DNA of 64,000 bases, taken from Eublepharis macularius. Its lineage: Eukaryota; Chordata; Lepidosauria; Squamata; Eublepharidae. The stretch is from positions 12,286,001 through 12,350,000 of the forward strand of contig NC_072805.1 of assembly GCF_028583425.1 (NCBI RefSeq), given 5' to 3'. The translations under genes were made by a program, and so were the position numbers. The notes below the pieces were generated by a model, which saw nothing but the letters and a program-made list of their open reading frames with translations, ran no database searches and had not been told where the DNA came from. Position 1 is the stretch's first letter. Every line of letters starts with the position of its first letter. Below, piece by piece: positions 56,569-64,000 of this stretch.

Positions 56569-56999
56569 GTAGAGATCACCCGGGTCCGTCAGACCGGTCG
56601 AGGAGGAGGCGCCCCTGGGCGGCTGGAACGGTGGTGTCCTCTGGCCCGGCCCGAACCCCGAGGGCGTCGCCAGAGTCTCGCTGTGTGAAGGAGAAGGCTC
56701 TCCCGTGTGGGCCTCGAACGTCCCACAGACTGCCCTTTAACCGGCATTTGGCAGCGCTGCCTGGGATGCTGTTTGTGGCAGTGGTTGCCAACCTCCAGGT
56801 GCGGCCTGGAGCTCTCCCGGAATTTGAGCCGCCCTCCAAGCCACAGTGAGGAAAGGGTGGCTTCGGAAGCTGGCCTTTATGTCTTCACTGCGCCCTCCCT
56901 TCAAGGATCCCCCCACCCAGAGATGGCGCCCCTAGTTTAGGGCCCTGCCCCCTCCCCACTTCTCACGGAGGGAGCCGGGGAGGGCAAAGCCACCCGCAC

Positions 57000-59957
57000 C
57001 TGTCCGGAAGCTTTGCTCAGGCGATGTGACTCCGCGAAAGATCTTTGTTAACAGAACACCGAGCCTCAACGATCTGAATCTCTCTTGCCTCTCCCGATAC
57101 TTTAGTTCACTTTTTATCTTTCGAAGACTCAGGACAGAAGAGTCCGCTTAATTTAACTTCTAATAAATATTTTATGCCTCTGTAGAGTGGTTCCCTATTT
57201 TTGATATATTGTTTAACTGACAAAATGTTTATATATAGTTTCCTTTTATGAATTCCTTTTTAAATATATAGTTGTGAAAAATGTGATGACATCATTTTAA
57301 GGAAATAAACTGAACTAAACATGCACCGGTGTCCTAGTTAATCTACCAGGCACTTCCTGACATGCAACTCAGTTGGCTGTGTGACCTCACTAGAGCTGGA
57401 CCCACTCTCATCTGTCTCCACGCTTAAAGTGGGACTAATTTTTTTTAAAGTCACAGGAAGTAACTATAAAGTTTTGAACAAGACACAAGTGCCCATTAGG
57501 ACAAAGAGCTTTTCCAGAAATTTGGACTGGAAAAGTTATAACCAAGGGGAAATTATGAACTTAATGTGAGGGGGCATGCAAATGAGACATACTTCTAAAA
57601 GTTAACCAGCATCTGGGAAAACAAGAATGCTGAATTTCAACAGTGAAGGTAGAACTTGCTCTCAGGTGTACCTGTAGTGATTAATCAGACCTCTAGAGAA
57701 GAAGAAACATCTTTTGATTAGAGTTCTGTCATTGTTCATCACAGTGCAGAATTTTTTCCACTTAGACTAATTTAACCGTTGGGGTAATTTTTGCAAGTAC
57801 TACAGTACTATGCAGGTACAAGATTGTAAAGCTGTATCTAGTCATGTCTTCCATGGTAACTTTCTGTGTTGTGTTGGAGAATTCTACAGGAGGGTTGTAT
57901 GAGGTAGTAAATGAAACTTTTATTTCACTTTACAGGACAAGAGGAGCACAAACAGGACGGATGTGGATATTAAGTGTCCATCATTAACTTCCAAAATAGA
58001 TGAGTCAATAAGGTTATAGGTAGGAAGATATATTCCACTTTCCCCACCAAGTGCCCGAGAATGAAGTAATTGAGGTATTATCTCCTACAACCTCCTCTAC
58101 TGCAACAGTGAGGGGATTGCTGTAGGACAAAACAAATAGGTTCATAGTAGGGTGGCCCGGGTCCAATTTTGTATCAGTTCCATAGATTTATCAACTAGCT
58201 ATGAACCACTTCTTCCCCACAGCTAGGTGCATGTACATGAAATTACCTTGAGCAGGAAGATGAATGGCTGTGACAAAGAAGTCACACCAGATAAATCAGA
58301 CTCCCAATTCCAGCTCACACAGTGAGATTTTCTACCCTTGTTTGTTCAAGTGGAGCTGCGTTGCCACAATCCACAGCTACCTACAAACATTGGACAGCAT
58401 CCAGTGAAACGAAATGAATGGACTCCAAGCAACTAGATGTGCATCCTTTTCTGTACAAGAGCGTATCTCTTTCTGTAAAGGCCCTACAGCCCTACAGGGA
58501 TGCATCTAATGACTGGGATTGTTGGAATCAGGCAATGGAGGGCACCTGCTAGCAGTTGGGGCATCTGTTCACCACAACAGAGACTGAAAGACTGAGTTCA
58601 AAAAGGCGTCCCAAGAAGGGCAAAAGAAATCATAGGCATATGAAGCAGATATGGAGTCCTGTAAACAGGATGACTTGTCAATAAATGCCATGAGATCAAG
58701 TAGCCATTGGATCCGAATGGCAGCTGAGAAATGCAGAGAACTATGTTTGCAAGCGTAGTGGTATGTGCTCAACCCAGAGTATATGGTATGCTCTGCGTTG
58801 CCATCTCTCAGTATCAGAAAGGATACCAATCTCTCTGGCCGTCACTGTTTAGATCTACACAAGGCTTAAGGTTTATTATATAGCATCTGTCAATACCACT
58901 GTGATTGCAGAGCCTCCAGGGAACCAAGAAGCTACTATAAAAGCCACCATGGGAAACAATTTGGAGGTGGTGGCAAGACCAGCTGTTGTGAAGAATCACA
59001 GATACATCTTAGTACCAACCCAAGGGATCATTACCATAGTAGGGGGAACATTCATAGGAACTTCAAAACTTCTGAGGATGTGTGCATTTCTTCTTCTTTT
59101 CAGCCATGTCTATTATCAGCTTAACAGGCTCTTGATCTTCTGAGCCTCTACTTACAGCATTCAGTCAGTTTTGAAGCTGCTTGTGATCAATGCACAGCCT
59201 TATGGATTTGTAACGTCAGGGCCTTGGACCTACAATCTGAGATTGAGAGATGGGACCTATTGCTAGAGACCCGGCTCCAGCCAGACATGATGCCGAAGGC
59301 TGAGATCCTAAGATGGACTGCATCAATGGGGTCACTGATAAGAAAGAGGAAAGCTGTGTTAAGTGAGAAGCACGATTCCTCCTGGCTTGCTTGGAAAAGT
59401 TAAATGGGAGAGCAGGTATCAATTAGTCTTTAAATGGCTTCATCCAAACAGAGCAGTCGAGAATTATGCCCATTTGTAAGCGAGAGAGTGCACTGGGCAC
59501 TGTTTAGAGAAAGGCTATTATGACATGGTTGAAAGAAAAAGAGGAAAGACCAAAGAGAAATAAAAATGAAGTCCCTCATTACATTTTAAAAATAGACAAA
59601 AGGCTGAAGTTAGATTTTAAATAAATAATCTGAGGCGATTTCTAGAGAACCAGTGCCAACTGAACTGAGTGCGGTGGTGCTGACCACTCCTGCCAAGGCA
59701 TGCTTGCAGAGGCAAAATTCTCCCAGGGGAGGAGATTAAATTCTTGGGCTAGAGTTCTGGAACCTTTTGAAGCTACTTTGATACCGGTGCAGAATCCATA
59801 TTTGGAACTGCATAGAGAACACGAAGAACTCTTGTTCTAGAATGCTCGCTTCCTTTTACACCACCCATCATGAATGGCAGACAAGCTATACCCCATAACA
59901 CAGACAACCTGTGCTTCCGCAGGAGGGATGACATCTGAAGTGACACAGCCTTTTGGT
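57000..59957. other. No gene recognised upstream of CFAP20
   Basis: AT-rich anonymous DNA with only short frames. CSNK2A2, the expected human neighbour upstream of CFAP20, was looked for and not seen. Confidence 0.5.
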
Positions 59958-60190
59958 GCAGTGGTGAAGAGCGGCAGGACTCTAATCTGGAGAGCCGGGT
60001 CAGATTCCCCACTCCTCCACTTGAAGCCAGCTGGGTGCCCTTGGGTCAGTCACAGCCCTCTCAGAGCTCTCTCAGCCCCACCCGCCTCACAGGGTGATTG
60101 TTGTGGGGATAATAACAACACACTTTGTAAACCGCTCTGAGTGGGTATTGTCCTGAAGGGCGGTATATAAATCAAATATTATTATTAAGT
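59958..60190 (+). mobile_element. tRNA-derived squamate SINE
   Basis: Starts gtgcagtggtgaagagcggc, then gagagccgggtcagattccc, gccagctgggtgcccttggg, gtaaaccgctctgagtggg, and a tail of attattatt. Closely related to 55149-55385. Confidence 0.9.
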
Positions 60191-61359
60191 TAACACTTGT
60201 TTGGCTTAATGAAGAGGTCACATGCTGCTTCTCCAGTAGTGTTACCTGGGATGGGATGAAGGGGGACCTCAATCTGGACAAGTGGCAAAATGTTCCTCCT
60301 CTGTTCTGTTCCAATTGTCCCTCAAACTTGTTAGTTTGTAAAGATGCCTATTTGGTTTTGCTGCAACAGGCTTAACACAACTACCACCGCAACGGCAAAA
60401 TAATTGTGTGCGCGCTAATTCTGCATGAACAGCCATTAAAACAACTAATTGTTAATTTGAGTAAATTAGAAACTGTTGTTCCAGCATGAGCTGTAACAAT
60501 ACGATGCATAGGAAACATGCAGACTTTGTTCCAAGCTGGAAGGTACAAGGGTTGAGTAACTAAGCCTGTTTAAGTGTGATGCTGGCAGGACAAAACTCCC
60601 CCAATATGATGATGATACATGTGCACGTCTCATTTAAGTTGAGCCTCTGGCAAAGTCATACAGCAAAGTTCTTCTGCCCTGCTACTGTTGTGTTTAAATT
60701 GGGTCTCGGTATTTTGTAAATGTTGCAGATTAGCACAAATGTCATATTTAGCATAGAGCTTTCACAGATGACTTTGCAACAGAGACACAGATCAGTCAGT
60801 CTGAAATGGTTTCCTGGATGTAAAAAGTTTGCAAAGCCTAGTGCTAGATTAGAAGTTCCGCAGGTAAACCCGCTTGCTAACCACCAAGCAGTCATGCTTT
60901 GAAGTAATGGGTCCGCTCTGGCCGTTGACACAAACAGGGCAGCTCACTTACGCAAGGGTGTGCAGCTCAGGGATTCACTAGCAGTCATTCTTGCTTCAGT
61001 TTTTAGGATTATAGTTTCTTATTTTTGTCTAGGATGACTGTTGGGCGGTATGCTTCTTTTATGAAAACAGTGCTTAGTTTTCATAAGCCACTGCGAAGGC
61101 CCAACAGGCAAACACACTTCAAAAACACACTTTTTATATGAGCCATGAGCCTCTGGGTCAAGAGACCAGGGATGTTAGCTTGGGTGGGATCAGAGGGCAG
61201 CTGGTCCAAGCACATCCTCAAGAGGGAACAACAACAGGCATGTTCATATATGGACAGTTAACAGAAAAAGTGGCAGTATGTTCTTCAATATGGATTATCA
61301 AAATAGTAAAAGTCAAATTACCTCCCCAGAGACCTAGCAAGAGCCTTCTTCCTCTAAGA
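60191..61359. other. No gene recognised
   Basis: Anonymous sequence; no coding or repeat motif supported. Confidence 0.5.
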
Positions 61360-61757
61360 CAGTGTTTCCCAGCCTTTTTCCATGGAGGAACCCCTAAATT
61401 AATTTTTCAAATCCCAAGGAATCCCTACCTATGAAAATGTTTATAGGCCAGAAAAAGTTGAGGACAGGGAAGCACAACTCAATTACTGCTAAATTATCAC
61501 CGATCAGTGTACATTATAAGAAAAAAGTGAAGCATTTTACCTCTTTTTTGCATTATCTAATCTTTTTTAATATTAAATTATCAAATCAAATGTTTACTGA
61601 AACATCACACCCAAAGCCAATATAAGGTTTACTGTCAGTGTGATATTTGGGTTTGCATATTTGGAAGTTTTTGCAGTCTTTGAAATTATTTATTTATTTC
61701 ACTATTTCTTGTGGAACCCCTGACCTTGTCCTGCAGAACTCTGGCTGGGAAACACTG
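61360..61757. mobile_element. hAT non-autonomous DNA transposon
   Basis: The inverted ends cagtgtttcccagcc and ggctgggaaacactg are perfect over 15 bp. The flanks ctctaaga and ctctgaga match at 7 of 8 bases. The inside is AT-rich and non-coding, with inverted ggaggaacccc/ggaacccctg segments next to the ends. Confidence 0.9.
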
Positions 61758-61765
61758 CTCTGAGA

Positions 61766-64000
61766 GGTAGAATTATATGTTACAGCTGATGGAGCTAACG
61801 CAAGAGCTTTTTTCTATAAAAAAAGAACTAGGGGAGAAGAGACAAGAAAAAGTGTGAAGTCTGGGTGAAGTTGAAGTAGCGGGAGCTAATTTGTTTCCGA
61901 TCTAGATCAGAAAAGTTCCTGGACAGTCTGGAACCTGGAGAGGAGACACACAAGGAAGGACAGATGAGCAGGAAATGATCTTGACTGCTGTGATGGGAGC
62001 TTAGCTGGTTAGATAGCTAAATTTGCGCTTAACCAACGACAACTACTGTCAAACTCACTGGGTTTGGGAACAAGAAGAAAGGCACATTACAAGAAAAAAG
62101 AGGAACTGACATCAGAGGAAACCAGAATTTTGGGGGTGGAGAAAACAAATTTTGTACCCCAAAATTGTAACAGCCAACCACTTTTCTTCCTCTCTTGGAG
62201 GTGCCATCTTGACCACTGCACACTTCATTTTCAAGTATGGGAAGGAGGACAAAGCCAAGTATCTTTTAATGTAGGGAGGAGGGAGGCAAGAAACCAGACA
62301 GAAATAGAATTCCTTCACTAGCTCTAGACAAATGTCTGCCTGCTACAGCTATTTGGACAGAATACCCAGAGAATGCAGTCCAGCATCTGGTAGTGCTCGA
62401 CTACCCCCATGCTATTTTCCCCAAATGCCCAGACCTGGATTGGAGAATTTTCTGATATATCTATTGAGGGATGTTTTATAATACAGCAGGATATGCTAAG
62501 AATGATGAAGCCGTCTGAATTTTTCTCCACACCATCTTCTGAGAGATAATTACTACAAGAGTTGTTGTAATTGCCTGCTTCACACTTGCTTGTTTTCTTT
62601 TGCCTTAGGATATGGAAATCACATCTATCCAATTGCCAACGGATTACCAGGCCAGGAGGGTGGGGGGATGCTATGGAGTGGATGGGCTTGGATTTAAAGC
62701 ATTTGCAACTGCAACAGAAGATTTCATAAGACTCTTCTTTACTCTTTTACAGTGATTATACTTACCTTTGAAAACTTAAAAAGTGTACACCCACCCTCAA
62801 AACCCAACTCTCTCTGCCGACCGATTCCTGGGCCTCACCCAGAAGAAACTGCTGATTACATACCCAGGCAGGTTCCAGAGTGGCAATCCTCAGGGCATAG
62901 CTCCTTCCATCCATAACACTCTGCATACATTTAACTTTTAAAACTTTTATTCAACAATATATAATAATAATTATTCTTTTGTTATAGAACTGTCCATCAT
63001 GCCACAGGACCTCCCTCCTCTCCCAGCCTGTAAAACGGGAACCATTTTATCAGAACATGGGCTGGGTTTAGAGGAAGGGCACCAAGGCTGGAGTGAAGCC
63101 CCATGAACTGGCAACGGTTTTGCCTACCCTTCACATCGCCCATGCTTTCTTGGTCAGGAGATCAACAGGAAGTCAAAGACACAAGTTTGTGTTTTTATAT
63201 GCTGTTGGGTGCCGTCAGCTGCCGCCACCGCAGTCCCTGTTCCCATAACCTGCCACTGGGATGACTTCTGGAAGCTGCACATCACCATCTCTGTACACAA
63301 GCTGATAAGACGTTTGATTTTGTTCTGGTTATGGAAAATTGGGAGGAACAGCATCAGACAGACCTAGGGAAAAATGGGAAGCGAACATCAAACACAAAGC
63401 TGGGATTAACAGCATTGTGTAGCCAGAACGGTTAGTAACACGAACGAGGGCGCAAATGCTAACGTCCATGCATGCATCACACACTGCCTGCTGGTCCAAC
63501 CCCTGCTCTTTCCCAATGGAGGCCCCATGACACAGCGCCAACCTTTCTACCAGGGCTTCTCCCACCTGCAAAGGAAATGACAATGTCTCTGCTGGAGCTG
63601 GGCAAAAGTTGTGACAGGACTAAGACTTAAGAGAGGAACTGCAAATCAAAATAAGTAAATCAGAGAAAGAAACTCAAATTGTCTTCATTTCAAATCACAT
63701 CTTTAATTGCAACCCTGAGTTCTTGCCTCTTGTCGTAGGGAGCTGGATCCCAGTATTAGTAAAACATACCTCCTCTGGGCCCTTTCAAAGGAAGCTAGAC
63801 TTTTCTGGAAGTCTCTTTCTGAAGTGTGTCCAGGACAGTAGGCAGAAAAGAGTTCATTCAAAAAGCAGGATTGACCCAAGTCAGAGAGGAATCCTCACAC
63901 ACCTTAGATATAGCAAATTATGGTAACGGAAGTTCAGAACTGGAAAATTTGCCTAGCAGCCAGCCCAACACCCTACATACAATAAATCTGAACAATCAGA
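61766..64000. other. No gene recognised
   Basis: Anonymous sequence. A minus-strand frame at 63329-63583 has a plausible upstream tttgcag acceptor, but its translation shows no family and no donor is evident. Confidence 0.45.

Larger units (their letters stand above)
55690..56720. promoter_or_regulatory. CpG island over CFAP20 promoter and exon 1
   Basis: CpG and GC content rise sharply compared with the flanks. The island covers the CFAP20 start codon, the start of intron 1 with a (GCC)n run at 56037-56054, and about 500 bp upstream. Several long frames on both strands here have no homology and reflect GC-rich composition. Confidence 0.85.

Noticed and set aside
55656-56849. Long frames in the CpG island, up to 168 codons
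   Set aside because: No homology and extreme Arg/Pro/Ala content; only the 28-codon CFAP20 exon inside the region is real.
63329-63583. Minus-strand frame with a tttgcag acceptor, considered as CSNK2A2
   Set aside because: The translation does not resemble CSNK2A2 and no donor or neighbouring exon was found.

Overview
This 64 kb window is vertebrate genomic DNA. It looks like a sauropsid, most likely a squamate reptile and perhaps a gecko. The reasons are a 5S-rRNA-derived SINE of the Sauria type, tRNA-derived squamate SINEs, CR1 and L2-like LINE tails, L1, a DIRS retroelement, a vertebrate Ty1/copia element and many short hAT-type DNA transposons. No prokaryotic genes, CRISPR arrays or rRNA genes are visible.

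Two host genes can be supported, both on the minus strand. The clear one is CFAP20. It has six coding exons between 56209 and 47420, all splice junctions resolve, and the protein is 193 residues. Its 5' end lies in a CpG island that carries two NRF-1-type sites. The second is the 3' part of a coiled-coil gene I cannot name. Six exons were found between about 30030 and 23122. They splice in phase and end in a natural stop. One short coding exon has a decayed tandem duplicate beside it, and an L1 starts about 25 bp after the stop codon on the same strand.

The rest is layered repeats. 1-4370: one copy of a >2 kb duplicated block plus LINE fragments. 6273-8066: foldback DNA, a hAT element, a Penelope-like repeat and a CR1 tail. 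8519-13023: a broken Ty1/copia element with two hAT elements nested in it. 13862-15200: an 11-unit minisatellite. 15200-23100: LINE, CR1 and rearranged L1 pieces. 31563-38284: the second copy of the duplicated block, split by a DIRS element. The uninterrupted first copy preserves the empty site. 39000-42700: foldback repeats, a hAT element with a perfect 8-bp duplication, and an L2-like LINE split by a small retroelement.

The most unusual recurring signal is a hammerhead-ribozyme-like core (CTGANGA, hairpin, GAAA). It appears in at least four separate short repeats (about 7317, 39477, 41829, 49868) and as a head-to-head pair at 53250/53340. The two best-bounded copies have 12- and 13-bp target duplications, which fits Penelope-like retroelements or their non-autonomous offspring.
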